Translations under genes and position numbers: made by a program
Origin: Cyclaneusma minus
Lineage: Eukaryota > Ascomycota > Leotiomycetes > Marthamycetales > Marthamycetaceae
Length of the DNA: 64,000 nt
Assembly: GCA_037179335.1 (NCBI GenBank)
Contig: JAKZHN010000016.1
Span: 744,001-808,000, forward strand
Reading direction: 5' to 3'
Notes under the pieces: generated by a model
Seen by the model: only the letters and a program-made list of their open reading frames with translations
Databases searched by the model: none
Told to the model about the DNA's origin: nothing
In this document: piece after piece, positions 23,101-36,318 of the stretch
Position numbering within the stretch: position 1 is the stretch's first letter
Layout: the number at the start of each line of letters is the position of its first letter

Positions 23101-26100
23101 TTCGACTTCCAGGCCATGGGCCGAATTTTCCTCGGTATCTGTCAAGTCGGAGCTTGGGGTTGTTTCGACGAGTTTAATCGACTGGAAGAACGTATCTTGT
23201 CTGCTGTGTCCCAACAAGTGCAAAACATTCAGTTGGGGCTGAAGCAGGGTATCGAGGATGAGAAAGCCCAGATTGAACTGGTCGGTCGCCAGCTCCGGGT
23301 GAATGCCAACACTGGTATTTTCATCACTATGAATCCTGGATATGCGGGCCGATCTAATCTGCCTGATAATCTCAAGAAGTTGTTCCGCAGCGTTGCCATG
23401 TCGAAGCCAGACAAGGAGCTCATTGCAGAAGTCATGCTTTACTCCCAAGGTTTCACTCAAGCCAAGGCACTTTCCAAGCAGACTGTTCCGTTCTTCGACC
23501 GCTGCTCTGCTCAGCTATCAAAGCAAGCACATTACGATTTCGGATTACGTGCACTCAAGAGTGTACTAGTCAGCTCTGGTGGCCTGAAACGAGCTCGTCT
23601 GACCAGCTCCGGAGGCTACATCGGTCCCGAAGAAGAAGTTGAGCCTCAAATTATTGTCCAGAGTGTCCGTGAGACCATCTCTCCGAAGTTGATCAAGAGC
23701 GACGTCGAAATTATGCGGAGCATCGAGGAGCAATCATTCCCCGGTGTCCAATATGTTCCTGCGGCGCTCGAAGAGCTACAAAGTGCTATTCGCACCATTG
23801 CTGCAGAGAGACATCTGGTAGTGAACGAGAACTGGATGACCAAGATCCTCCAGCTGTACCAAATCCAAGTCATCCATCATGGTGTCATGATGGTAGGCAA
23901 TTCTGGCTCCGGCAAATCCGCTGCGTGGAAGGTACTTCTCCAGGCCTTGCAACAAGTCGAGGGCGTCGAAGGAGTGTGCCATGTCATTGACTCGAAGGTC
24001 ATGTCCAAGGAAGCCTTGTATGGTAACCTTGATCCCACGACACGCGAATGGACAGATGGTCTGTTCACCAGTATCCTCCGCAAGATTGTCGACAATTTGC
24101 GAGGCGAGGAGTCGAAACGTCATTGGATAGTGTTTGATGGTGATGTCGATCCTGAATGGGTTGAGAATCTGAACAGTGTTCTCGATGACAACAAACTGCT
24201 CACGCTGCCCAACGGAGAGCGTCTCAATTTGCCGTCCAACGTACGAATCATGTTTGAGGTCGAAACTCTCAAGTACGCTACTTTGGCCACTGTCAGTAGA
24301 TGTGGTATGGTGTGGTTCAGTGAAGACACTGTCGTTCCTACTATGATGGTCACCAACTATCTCGATACTCTCCGTGCCGTTGCTTTCGAAGATATTGATG
24401 AAGATGCGGTCTCAACTGGTCAGACAACCGCAAAGGCTCTGGCGGCCCAAGAGCAAGTAGCGGACCTCTTACAAGCATACCTGCTTACCGACAACTTCAT
24501 TCTCACCGTCCTCGAGCACGCAGCCAATTACAACCATATCATGGAGTTTACTGTGGCTCGAGTGCTGAATACGCTGTTTTCACTCCTCAACAAGACCGTC
24601 CGAGACGTGATAGTCTACAACGTACAGCACAGCGACTTTCCGTTAGACCCAGAACAAGTGGAAGGCTTTGTTTCCAAGAAGCTGTTGCTCGCTCTTGTCT
24701 GGTCCCTGGTTGGCGATTGCCCCTTGACTGAACGAAAGAACTTCGGTGATTTTGTTGGTGCTCAAGCTACCTTCGGGAACCCAATGCTGGGGGAAAGCTC
24801 TTCACTCATCGATTTCAACGTGACACTGCCAAGGGCAGAGTGGGCTCCTTGGCAAAACGAGGTGCCTACAATCGAAGTCAACACTCATTCAATCACTCAG
24901 ACCGATGTCGTTATTCCTACTTTGGACACAATCCGACACGAAGATGTGTTGTACTCGTGGCTGGCTGAACACAAACCTCTGTTACTCTGTGGTCCCCCCG
25001 GTTCAGGTAAAACAATGACTCTGTTCAGCGCTCTCCGCAAACTGCCGAACATGGAGGTGGTCGGTCTCAACTTCTCCAGTGCCACCACACCGGATCTGCT
25101 GATCAAGACTTTTGAGCAATACTGCGAATACAGAAAGACTCTCAACGGAGTTGTAATGTCTCCCACCCAAATTGGTAGATGGCTTGTCCTCTTCTGCGAT
25201 GAAATTAATTTGCCAGCTCCAGACAAATACGGCACACAAAGAGCTATCTCGTTCCTTCGCCAGCTTGTGGAGCAGAATGGTTTCTGGCGAACTTCAGACA
25301 AGACATGGGTAACACTGGACCGTATTCAATTCGTTGGTGCCTGTAATCCTCCGACCGATGCTGGACGTACAGCAATGGGCCCTCGATTCCTCCGTCATGC
25401 TCCACTGATCATGGTCGACTACCCAGGAGAACTATCCCTCAACCAAATTTATGGTACTTTCAACACTGCAGTGCTGAAGATTATTCCATCATTACGAGGA
25501 TACTCGGAAGCACTCACCAAGTCTATGGTACAATTCTACCTCGAGTCACAGCAGCGATTCACTCCCAAAATCCAGCCTCATTACGTCTACAGTCCTCGTG
25601 AGCTTACCCGTTGGGTTCGTGGCGTCTATGAAGCAATTCGTCCCCTTGAGACGCTCACCGTCGAGGGGTTGGTCAGAATCTGGGCACATGAGGCGCTGCG
25701 ATTATTCCAAGATCGTCTCGTCGCAGAAGACGAACGCAAGTGGACTGATGATGCCATTCGCCGAGTCGCGCTCGAGCACTTCCCGACAATTGAGGAAGAC
25801 AAAGCTTTGGGTGGCCCAATCTTGTTCTCCAACTGGTTGTCGAAGAACTATGTACCTGTTGATCGCGAGCAACTGCGAGAGTTCGTGAAAGCTCGCCTGA
25901 AGACTTTCTGTGAAGAAGAGGTCGATGTACCTCTGATTCTCTTTAATGATGTGTTGGAGCATGTTCTCCGCATTGACCGCGTTTTCAGGCAACCCCAAGG
26001 TCATCTTATCCTGATTGGTGTCAGCGGTAGTGGAAAGACAACCCTGTCTAGATTCGTTGCCTGGATGAACGGCCTGAAAGTCTTCCAGATCAAGGTTCAC

Positions 26101-29100
26101 GGAAAATACTCCGCTGAAGATTTCGATGACGACTTGCGAGATGTTCTTCGCCGCAGTGGCTGCAAAGGCGAAAAGATCTGCTTTATCATGGATGAGTCCA
26201 ACGTCCTGGATTCTGGATTCCTGGAGCGAATGAACACGCTACTTGCCAACGCAGAAGTACCTGGTCTCTTCGAAGGAGACGAGTTTGCCGCCCTTATGAC
26301 TGCATGCAAGGAAGGTGCCCAACGACAAGGCCTTCTCCTCGACTCGCAGGAAGAACTGTACAAATGGTTCACTCAGCAGATCGTCAAGAACCTCCACGTG
26401 GTCTTCACTATGAACCCACCCGAGGATGGGTTGTCTTCCAAGGCAGCAACTAGTCCCGCCTTATTCAATCGTTGCGTTCTCAATTGGTTTGGTGACTGGT
26501 CTGACCAGGCTCTTTTCCAAGTCGGTACAGAACTCACACATTCTGTCGATCTCGACCGCCCGAATTTCACTGCTCCAGATACCATACCTGTTGCGTATCG
26601 TGGTCTCAACCTTCCTGCGTCTCACAGAGAAACGATTGTCAACTCAATGGTGTACATTCATTACTCACTGCAACATTTCAACGCCAAACTGCTCAAACAA
26701 CAGGGCAAGGTCACATACCTTACTCCGCGCCATTTCTTGGACTTCGTAGCCCAATATGTCAAGCTCTACAACGAGAAGAGGGAAGATCTAGAAGAGCAGC
26801 AGCGCCACTTGAATGTTGGTCTTGAGAAGTTGAGAGACACGGTCGACAAGGTCCGAGACTTGCGAGTGACTCTGGCCCAGAAGAAGGGTCAGCTCGAACG
26901 TAAAGATGTTGAGGCGAATGAGAAGTTGCAGCGCATGATTGCAGATCAACGAGAAGCAGAACAGCGCAAGACTACTTCTCTCGAGATCCAAGCAGCGTTG
27001 GAGAAACAAGAAGCCGAAGTGGCCCAGCGCCGAGAGATTGTGCTCAATGATCTGGCAAGAGCCGAGCCAGCTGTGATCGAGGCTCAGAAGAGTGTGAGCA
27101 ACATCAAGAAGCAGCATCTCACTGAAGTGAGGTCTATGGCTAATCCTCCTGCCGGTGTCAAATTGGCTTTGGACTCGGTCTGCACTCTCCTCGGTCACAA
27201 GATTGATAGTTGGAAATCGATTCAGGCTATTGTTCGCAAGGACGACTTCATTGCCAGTATTGTCAATTACGATAACGAGCGACAAATGACCCGAAACCTC
27301 CGAATCAAGATGCGTAACGATTTCTTGTCAAAGGATGAATTTACGTACGAGAAGGTCAATCGCGCCAGTAAAGCTTGTGGTCCTCTAGTTCAGTGGGTTG
27401 AAGCACAAGTCAATTATTCCGAAATCCTCGATCGTGTTGGCCCATTGAGAGATGAAGTCGGCACTCTTGAAGAGCAAGCTCTCCAAACAAAAGCCGAAGC
27501 TCAAGCAGTGGAAAACACAATCAATGGACTGGAGCAGAGTATTGCAACCTACAAAACGGAATACGCTGCCCTGATCAGTGAGACTCAAGCTATCAAGACT
27601 GAGATGTCACGAGTCCAATTCAAGGTTGATCGAAGTGTGCGTCTTCTTGACAGCCTCTCGTCTGAACGAGTAAGATGGGAAGAGGGAAGCAAGTCTTTCG
27701 AAACTCAAATCAGCACTTTGGTCGGCGATGTCCTTGTCGCTGCTGCCTTCCTTGCTTACAGCGGTTTGTACGATCAACAATTCCGTAAGACAATGATGGA
27801 GGACTGGCTACACCAGCTTCATTTGTCAGGCATCAAGTACAAGCAGCATAACCCGATGACGGAGTATCTCTCCAGTGCCGATGAGCGACTTGGTTGGCAA
27901 GAGAACACCTTGCCAGTTGATGATCTTTGTACTGAGAACGCAATCATCCTCAAACGCTTCAATCGGTACCCACTTATCATCGACCCATCTGGTCGTGTGA
28001 CCGACTTCTTGCAGAAGGAGAGCAATGATCGACGACTTACGGTTACCAGTTTCCTTGATGACTCGTTCACCAAACAGTTGGAGAGCTCACTCCGATTCGG
28101 TAATCCTATATTGATCCAAGATGCCGAGTACCTCGACCCAGTGCTCAACCACGTGCTCAACAAAGAGTATCAGAAGACTGGTGGTCGTGTTCTCATTCAG
28201 CTCGGCAAGCAAGAAATCGATTTCTCTCCTGCGTTCAAGCTTTACTTGTCTACCCGAGACCCTTCTGCAACTTTCGCTCCCGACATTTGCAGTCGTACAA
28301 CCTTCGTCAACTTTACTGTTACGCAGAGCAGTTTGCAAACACAGTCACTCAACGAAGTGCTCAAATCGGAACGTCCAGATGTTGACGAGCGAAGGTCCAA
28401 CCTCATCAAGCTCCAAGGCGAATTCAAGGTCCATCTCCGACAGCTCGAGAAGAAACTACTGCAGGCGCTCAATGAATCTCGCGGAAACATTCTGGATGAC
28501 GATAATGTCATTGAGACTTTGGAGACACTCAAGAAGGAGGCTGCAGAAATCTCACAGAAGATGAGCAATACGGAAGGAGTGATGGCAGAGGTCGACGAAA
28601 TCACTTTGCAGTACAGCGTTATTGCACGCTCCTGCAGTGCTATCTTCGCGGTCCTTGAGCAACTGCACTATCTCAACCACTTTTACCAGTTCTCGCTGCA
28701 ATATTTCCTGGACATCTTCCACAGCGTTCTTTACGGCAACGAGCGACTGGGCGCAGAAACGAATCACAACCTGCGAAGAGACGTCATTATCGAAGACCTG
28801 TTTGTCACAACTTACCAGCGAACCTCACTTGGTCTGTTGCAGAAGGACAAGGTCACCTTTGCAATGCTCCTAGCTCAAGCAGCACCTTTCAAGATGGACA
28901 AGAGCCTGATCGACATCGTTCTGGACGAGACTATCGAAGGTACCGATGTGTCTACGGAGACTCACAAGAAGGATGAGGTCATTGCAAGAGCATCTCGCCT
29001 ACCAGTCCTCAAAGGAAAACTGGATGATATTTCTGCTGCCGATTGGGATCGTTTCCTGAACGAAGAGCTCGCGGAAACTTGCGTACCACAACTCTGGGAC

Positions 29101-30301
29101 CCCGACACAGATCCTCGCGATAAGGCAATGCTGTCCCTCCTGCTGGTCAAACTGTTCCGTCTAGATCGATTCGTTCCGGCTGCCGAGCGCTTTGTCACCG
29201 CAGTCTTTGGCTCGAAGCTTCTCAGTGTTGGCGAAGACTTGGAGCATACCGTCAACCAAGTTTCATCGCGAAGCCCAATTGCTCTTTGTTCAAGCCCTGG
29301 ATTTGATGCCAGCTACAAAGTGGAGAACCTCGTTGCCAGAACCAAAGCCACATGTACCAATATTGCCATGGGCTCAAACGAAGGATTGGCTACAGCCGAC
29401 AAAGCAATTGCCAATGCAGCTGCTCAAGGTTCTTGGGTCCTTGTCAAGAACGTTCATCTTGCACCTACATGGCTGCAAAGCCTCGAAAAGCGTATGGATT
29501 CGCTGAAACCTCATGCTGACTTCCGTCTCTTCTTGTCTATGGAGTCGAGCCCTAAGATCCCTGTCAACCTTCTCAGAGCATCTCGAATTCTCATGTACGA
29601 ACAGCCTGCTGGTGTGCGCGCCAACATGAAAGACTCGCTTTCTTCATTGTCTACAAGACCTACCAAGACACCAGTCGAGAAGACTCGTCTTTACCTTCTT
29701 CTGTCCTTTCTCCATGCGGTGGTGCAAGAAAGGCTTCGCTACGCGCCCAACCTTGGCTGGAAGGGCTTCTGGGAGTTCAATGACAGTGATGTAAGTTCCG
29801 CTCCCCCTTTTCGTTCTGAGACATCGACTCACATCATCACAGTATGAATGCTCGGCATACATCATCGACACCTGGGTAGAGTTTGTCTCGTCGGGTCGCT
29901 CCAACATCGCGCCTGCCAATCTCCCCTGGGACATGCTCCGCACGCTCATCACCGAGACCTATGGTGGCAAGATCGACAACGAGAACGACTTTGCACAACT
30001 CGACAACCTCGTGAACTCCTTCCTCACACCTGCCGCTTACGAGGAAGGACACAAACTCGTCCAGGCTACGGAAAACGATGCAGGGCTCGCAGTACCAAGC
30101 GGAACGGGCATGAAGGATTTCATGGATTGGGTGAATAGGTTGCCGGAGAGAGAGCCGCCCACTTACTTGGGCCTGCCGGCGAATGCGGAGAAGCTGCTGC
30201 TTGTGGGGCATGGAAGGAGCATGATTCAGAATCTGGGCAAGATAACAGAGATGCTGGATGAGGGAGAGCAACTGATGGTCGAGGGCGCTGAGACGTCCTG
30301 A
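17136..30301 (+). CDS. DYN1: Cytoplasmic dynein 1 heavy chain
   Basis: Exons 17136-17427, 17483-29790 and 29843-30301 give 4352 residues, in line with other filamentous fungi (NudA/RO-1, about 4350). The first ~1400 residues are tail and linker. Four P-loops are intact: AAA1 GPAGTGKT at ~1941, AAA2 GNSGSGKS at ~2236, AAA3 GPPGSGKT at ~2601 and AAA4 GVSGSGKT at ~2943. The antiparallel stalk starts near residue 3200 (QRHLNVGLEKLRD), encloses the microtubule-binding domain, and is followed by AAA5/AAA6 and the short C-terminal region typical of fungi. The motor carries vesicles and nuclei toward microtubule minus ends. The 12.3-kb central exon is uninterrupted; introns lie only near the two ends. 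Confidence 0.98.
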
Positions 30302-30969
30302 AGTTGCTGAGGCGACGAGATAACTCATGGCTGGAAGCCTTTCCTTGTTGTGCATTTTTGCTTCTCTTCTTCGGACAGGCGTATGGTCGTGGGGCTCTTT
30401 TGCTTGCTTGTGCTGCGCGGCATGGATGGGGGATGTTGGCGAGATTCGATGCTCCTTTACTATACCCTCCAGCACTATGATTGTTCGAGATTACTACATT
30501 AGTCTGCTTTTTATTCCGCCCTTTCAGAATCATACGTGAGCTTAATCTAGAAGACTTGCCCTTTAGATGACTCGTTGTTTCAAGTCTTTTACTGCTGCAC
30601 AGACTCGCAGCTGGATAAACTTCCGACTTGCGATCCTCAATCCTCGATCCGAGTTCTCTGTTTCAGCTCATAGGAGTTGTCGCTAGCTTTTGGAAATTCG
30701 CGCGTTCGCTATCGTAATATACTATATCACAGACCTAGCGATAGGCGGAATATCGTAATCCTACCCGCCCGCTCAAAGCTGGTTATGGGGTGATGTTGTA
30801 CATAGAGGCGAAGCTGTCGGCGCGTCAAAAAGGCGGGGCAAGGCTGTGAGTTCGCTTATTTCTTCACCTTTCGAAGCTGCCCCTCGTTGACTCAACACTT
30901 GAACTGCTTCCACCGACACATCATCTCCCACTTTCACCTCCGCGGCGCATAAGACCAACAGAAACTGAA
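30302..30969. promoter_or_regulatory. Intergenic: dynein 3' end and DPS1 promoter
   Basis: 668 bp between two same-strand genes. An AT stretch near 30714-30730 and a C/T-rich leader before 30970 fit a promoter. No other gene is apparent. Confidence 0.5.
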
Positions 30970-32800
30970 ATGGCTGACAGCAACCCCGCCAGTGCCGTCC
31001 CGCCCGAGGCTTTCAAGCCCGAGGGAGGTGAGCTTCTTTGTACAGCTATAGCTTTTAGCAACCGGCATTGCTGACCTTCCCAATCGACAGAGGTTTCGAA
31101 GAAGGGCGCAAAGAAAGCTGAAGCCAAGGCCAAGAAAGAAGCCGAGAAAGCGCGCAAGGCGGCCGAGCGAGAGGCAGCAGAGAAGGCAGCTGGAGGAGGA
31201 GCTGGCGCCGCCGAAGACCTTGCAAAAGAGAACTATGGCGCCATCTCGAACGACAAGTCTGCCGAGCAGCTGGAATACGTCCGACTGGAAAACCTGGGAG
31301 AGTCCCATGTGGGAAAGGCTGTCAGGGTTCGCGGATTCCTCCAGAACTCCAGAATGCAAGGCGCCAAGATTGCATTCATTGAGTTGCGAAAGGGCCGGGA
31401 AACTATCCAGGGCGTGATTGCTGCGAGCCCGGAGGGGAAACCAGTGTCTAGGCAAATGGTGAAGTGGACCGGAGGAGTTAAGCTGGAATCGGCCATCTTG
31501 GTCGAGGCTTTGGTGATGCAACCAAAGGAGCCGGTCAAGTCTTGCTCCATCAGCACTTTCGAGCTGCATGTGAGGAAGTTCTACGTTGTTGCGACGGCAC
31601 CAGAGACGCTCCCTGTGTCTTTAGCAACTGCGTCATTGGCTGTGGGAGGAGTCGAAGAAGGAGGAGAAGAGGAATTGGCTAAGGCGACTGCAGGTATGCA
31701 ATTCGGTCAATGTTCGCCGAGGTATAAGGAGGTCACTGACTCTGGAAGTAGAAGTGTCAATCAAGGACAAAGATGCCGTGCCTGTCGCTCATCTCAGCAC
31801 CATCCTCGATAACCCCGTCATCCGCAAGCGTGCTCCAGTCGACAATGCTATCCAGGACATCAGGAACGAGGTTCAATTCCTCTTCATGGAGTACCTGCGT
31901 GCAAAGCGTTTCAAGAAATTCGAGTCTCCAGGTCTCATTGAAGCAGCTTCCGAAGGTGGTGCCAACGTTTTCGCGATGCCCTACTTTGGCAAGAAGGCCT
32001 ACCTCGCCCAGTCACCGCAATTCTACAAGCAATACGAGATTGCCGGTGGTCGTGAAAGAGTCTTTTGTGTTGGTCCCGTTTACCGCGCTGAGAACTCCAA
32101 TACCCCACGCCATATGACCGAGTTCACAGGTCTCGATATTGAGATGGAGATTGAGCACCACTACCACGAGGTTCGCGACATGCTCGAAGGTGTCCTCTTG
32201 TACATCTTCAAAGGCCTCGAGAAGAACTGCGCCAAGGAGGTTGAGCTTGTGCGCGCCGTCTACCCCTCGGAGCCATTCCTGCTGCCCCCTGAAGGCAAAG
32301 AAGTGCGTCTGACTTTCGCCGAAGGCCAAAAGCTTCTCCGCGAAGAAGGTCCAGAGGAATTCCGCAACGTGACTGACGACGAGGACATGAGCACGGCGCA
32401 GGAGAAAGCTCTAGGTGCACTCGTGCGCAAGAAGTTCAACACTGACTTCTATGTCCTCGATAAGTTCCCGATCGAGGCGAGACCTTTCTATGCTATGCCA
32501 GACCCCGAGAACCCCAAGATTACGAATGCTTTTGATTTCATGATGCGTGGTCAAGAGATTCTGAGCGGTGGCCAGCGTATTCACCTACCGGCCGAGTTGG
32601 AGGAGAGTATGCGAAAGAAGGAGCTGAACCCCAATGGACCTGGCTTGAAGGAGTATGTGGACATGTTCAGGAGTGCCGGTGTGCCACCACATGGAGGTGG
32701 AGGCATCGGACTGGACAGAGTGGTAGCATGGTATCTGCAGCTGCCTAGTGTGCATCTGGCCTGTGCCTTCCCCAGAACGCCGAAGCGTCTTGGTCCTTGA
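30970..32800 (+). CDS. DPS1: Aspartyl-tRNA synthetase, cytosolic
   Basis: Exons 30970-31027, 31091-31693 and 31752-32800 join to 569 residues. A lysine/alanine-rich amphipathic N-terminal extension (residues ~22-60, KKGAKKAEAKAKKEAEK), known in fungal cytosolic AspRS for tRNA binding, precedes the OB-fold anticodon domain (VRVRGFLQNSRMQGAK) and the class IIb catalytic core: motif 1 around AIQDIRNEVQFLFMEYL, motif 2 GPVYRAENSNTPRHMTEF, and motif 3 GGGGIGLDRVV. It charges tRNA-Asp for cytosolic translation. No mitochondrial presequence is seen. A 58-bp intron ending GGAAGTAG joins the two long frames in phase. Confidence 0.96.
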
Positions 32801-33628
32801 AGAAACAAAAGATGTTTCTCTGATGGGAGAAGAGGGGGGTATCACGGCTGTGGACGAGAATTGAGACTTAGATACGGAGGACCCGCAGCAGATTCCAGCT
32901 ACAGACTGCTCGTCAAAGGCCCCCCTACAGACAGCATTTACCCTAATTCGATACGTTGCTAACGGTGAACATTGATGTCATAAACAACGCAGTCATCTTG
33001 CAGGAGCGAGCACTGGATTGGTGGACGAATGCGACACTGCCGATACGTACAAACCTCCGAGCTCGACCAATACATGTGCCAAACGTTGCGCAGGTCCCAC
33101 ATATCGAGATGAGTTTCAGGAAGCTGAATCGTGAGATAATTCAAGTGGCTAGAGACAGCATAGCAATTGGGTGACAGCGGCGGGTGTTCACAGCGGAAAT
33201 TGCACCGTAGTGGTGGCGTCTTACGTTGTGGTCCCAAATTACTTCCAGGAGCTCCTAACCAGCTCGGCAAGCTAATTTTCGATTTTTGAATAGACTATAG
33301 ACATTACTTTGCCCGACTCGTGCCGACCGGACAGAGACTCGTGCAATTCGTTCAAAAAGCCCCGACGAACGCCCTGTATCAAAGCTCAAGAATGCTTACA
33401 ATACAATCCCCAAACCCACGCTCCCCTTTACCAGTTTTTAAGGTGGCCTGTGTTCCGGTATCCATGAGTCAAAGAGAGTGGGTGGCCGTTGAAGTCAAAT
33501 CTCGTAAACGCTGTGGTGGCATGTATTTCCTCGTGTTCCCCACGCCACCCTAACCATTAAATCCTCCGCGCGGAATATTTTCCTATCCCGTGCCCCAAAA
33601 ACAAAACGATTGTGAGTCTATGCAACAT
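32801..33628. other. Intergenic, tail-to-tail
   Basis: 828 bp between converging genes; no recognisable coding or RNA gene. Confidence 0.55.
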
Positions 33629-34566
33629 CTACACGTATTCCTCCTTTACGCGGTGCTGGCTGTCGTTGTCGACGAAGGAGCGGCGAGACCGGGTGCTACG
33701 CTTGCGGCCGAATCGGGATCCAGTATTGGCGCTTTCTTCGCCGCCACCGGGGAGAACGCCCATCAGGAACAGGATTGTCGCGATTGCCATACAAGCAAAG
33801 GCAGCCCACGAGAAGCCGAAGGCATACTTGCCCAGAGACGCGTGCATGTTGTTGGCATTGAGGTGGTCTCGCATCTTGACAAAAGTAGCACTGCGCAGAT
33901 GTTAGCTTTGGGTGACGCAGAATTCGGTGACTAGACTCACGTCATGAGAGATACAGCAAGAGCCATCCAGAAGGCAGCAAATGCGGTTAGCAGACCTGAT
34001 AGACCCGCGCCCAGACGCCCGATGTAGCCAAGGAAACCGAGGAAAAAGGCGAATACATCGAAGATCAAAGCCAGGAGGTAAAAGACCCAGCCGAACCTCC
34101 ACATGTAGTAGTAGTACGTGCTGGTCGTGCCCTTAGCATGCGAGCTACACTTGCTGTTAGCCATCTTCCTTTCGCATTGCACAGCAGGGCAGGCAACTCA
34201 CCCAACAATGTCTGATGGTGCGCCCGAGGGGTCAGAGAGCCAAGCATAGCCCACTGGGAGAGCTGGAACGGCATCGCCGCAGTCGTTGTTACCCTCACCA
34301 CAGATGTAGAAGTAGGTCCACTGGGAAGTGGCGCGCGCACCGAGGATGGACGAGGTATCGGCTTGGAGAAAGTAGGTCTTGCTCAGAGGCGTGGTATGCT
34401 TGACACCGCTGAGGACAACGAAAAACATGAGCACGATGGATCCTGCAATGAGGATGAGCGAGACCGTGCTCAGGATGGCGCCTTTGCGAGAGATCATGGT
34501 CAGTCAGGTTCGTTTCAATGGAGTCAAGAGGGAATGGAGAAGTGGCTTACGGGTACCGGAGGCCAT
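33629..34566 (-). CDS. Sur7-family eisosome/plasma-membrane protein
   Basis: Four exons on the minus strand: 34551-34566, 34202-34481, 33941-34153 and 33629-33890, 256 residues. Exon 1 holds only MASGT plus one base; intron 1 ends in an AAAG acceptor. Four membrane segments are visible: residues ~8-30 (STVSLILIAGSIVLMFFVVLSG), ~120-140 (WVFYLLALIFDVFAFFLGFLG), ~148-170 and ~195-218 (FSWAAFACMAIATILFLMG). The first extracellular loop has the W-x-x-x-x-x-C...C pattern of Sur7/PalI proteins (WTYFYICGEGNNDCGDA). The C-terminal tail is basic and serine-rich. Sur7-type proteins mark MCC/eisosome patches and affect wall and endocytosis. A start at an internal ATG (34497) without exon 1 is the alternative. 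Confidence 0.85.
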
Positions 34567-35460
34567 CTTGTTTGTGGTGGAAAGCTTCGGGTCGGATGCG
34601 ACAAGGAAGCGAGCTCTGCCGGGCGAGGGAGAGAGCTTTATGCGAGGCAGCAGACAGGTCACGGAGCTGTGGCGCGAATGCTGGAGCGCGTGGCGGGGAG
34701 ATGGCGACAGATTAAGTATGACCTCTGGACGGGTGGAGGGACGGGCGACTTATGAGGTTCGGCGGGATGTTAGGGAGTGTGGAAGCAAAGCAGGGAAAGA
34801 CGGCGTGCTGGCGGCGATGATGGCACTTTCGTGGGGCCAGGCTGTTTGGGCAAGTCGCATTGGGCGGCCGGCTCAGGCTTTCAAAGACACAGCTGCACGG
34901 GGAACAAAAAGCTCAGACCAGCCTTTGTCCTGTGGCTGTCTTCGGCCGGTGGTGATCTCATCAAAATGCAAATTGCACGACGGCCCCTATGACGCCTCGG
35001 GCGCGCCTAGCAGTGCTCTGGCCACTGGGCTTCTACTAGCTGGAATGGCCGGTCGCTAGAGAGCACTATTGGCCCCGCGGCCATTAATCTAAGAGTCGAG
35101 ATGTTCTCGAGAGCGCACGAAGGCCACTAAGCAATTCGGAATAGCAGCATCTCAGAATACTTCGATGTTGCACCGGAGTGTCAGGCTATTGCCCACGCTG
35201 CCTTGAGGCACATGGCGCAACAAGCTAGAAGCAACAAGCTAGATGCAATTTGAAGGCGGTGCGTCGCCATGCTCTCGGATTCGGCACAGAAGACGATCTG
35301 CAAAATCCTTGAAGCCGCTCCACACCTCGCGTGTTCCCGCCGTGCAAGGGCCCACGAGTTCACCACATGTGACCCTAGCCCAGAAGCTGACTTCGCCGTC
35401 TTTCATTGCAACCGTCATACCTCCAAGCACAGGGCCTGCCCCCTGCTCCGCTTTCCGCCC
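34567..35460. promoter_or_regulatory. Divergent region, Sur7-like / LIP2
   Basis: About 890 bp. GC-rich open frames on both strands (for example 34379-35059) look like leader or promoter shadow and have no family match. The segment 35269-35460 is in frame with LIP2 and could extend its N-terminus. Confidence 0.5.
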
Positions 35461-36318
35461 ATGCCTCCCCTCCGCCTCCGCCACTACCACATTGCTTCCC
35501 CGGCCCACCCGCCCTATTCGAATGCTTCGTATATCCAATCCCTCCTCGTCTCCCGTCTCCTCGCCCACAAGTCCTCCCCGGAAACCACTCCTCCGCTTCC
35601 ACCCACCCTGCTCACTTTCTCCCCGTCCCCAATCTACACCACCGGCCGCCGCGAGGCAACTTCCATCACCCCCGATCAGCTCTCCACCCTGACCGCCCCT
35701 CTGCACTCCCCTTCCGCTTCTCGAACCGCTGACTTCGCCGCCCTGCCCCGCGGCGGCCTCCTTACCTTCCACGGCCCTGGCCAGCTCGTCGCCTACCCCA
35801 TCCTCGACCTCCACCATCCCACTCTAAAAAGCACGCCCTTCTCTCCCTCCGCCTTCATCGGTACGCGCACATATATCTGCCTCCTAGAGAAAACCACTAT
35901 CGCCCTTCTCAAGCACTTCGGCATCGCATCGAAGACTACTGAAAACCCTGGCGTGTGGGTAAATGATGACCAGAAAATCGCCGCTGTCGGCGTGCATCTG
36001 AGACGCTATGTTACCAGTTTCGGCACCGCCCTCAATGTTACTACCGATTTGAGGTGGTTTGAGAGGATTCTGGCGTGCGGCTTGGTGGGTAAGGGTATGT
36101 GCAGTATGGAGAGCGTCGCTGGGGAGAAACTCGCTGGCTCGGTGCTTACAGTGGAAGAGGTGGGGCGAGTGTGGGCAAATGAGTTAGCCGACCGTTTGGG
36201 AGCCCAGGTTGAGGATGTGGCAAGGAGCTGGGAACTATTCGAGGAGGGCAGCGGCGAGAGGGGAGAGTTGAGGAAGGCCGAGGGGGTTCTAGCAGAGGAT
36301 GGGGGCACTGGGAACTGA
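35461..36318 (+). CDS. LIP2: Octanoyl-[acyl-carrier] protein:protein octanoyltransferase (lipoate biosynthesis, LipB type)
   Basis: Single exon, 285 residues from ATG 35461; an in-frame ATG at 35269 would add 64 residues that could serve as a mitochondrial presequence. The LipB core is clear: RGGLLTFHGPGQLVAYPILDL, NPGVWVNDDQKIAAVGVHLRR with the conserved lysine, and FGTALNV, then the active-site cysteine in LACGLVGKGMCSME. The enzyme moves octanoate from mitochondrial acyl carrier protein to E2/GcvH proteins, the first step of lipoylation. The segment between residues 30 and 85 is richer in Pro/Ser than in bacterial LipB. Codon use is strongly C-biased near the start. Confidence 0.92.
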   Translation: MPPLRLRHYHIASPAHPPYSNASYIQSLLVSRLLAHKSSPETTPPLPPTLLTFSPSPIYTTGRREATSITPDQLSTLTAPLHSPSASRTADFAALPRGGLLTFHGPGQLVAYPILDLHHPTLKSTPFSPSAFIGTRTYICLLEKTTIALLKHFGIASKTTENPGVWVNDDQKIAAVGVHLRRYVTSFGTALNVTTDLRWFERILACGLVGKGMCSMESVAGEKLAGSVLTVEEVGRVWANELADRLGAQVEDVARSWELFEEGSGERGELRKAEGVLAEDGGTGN

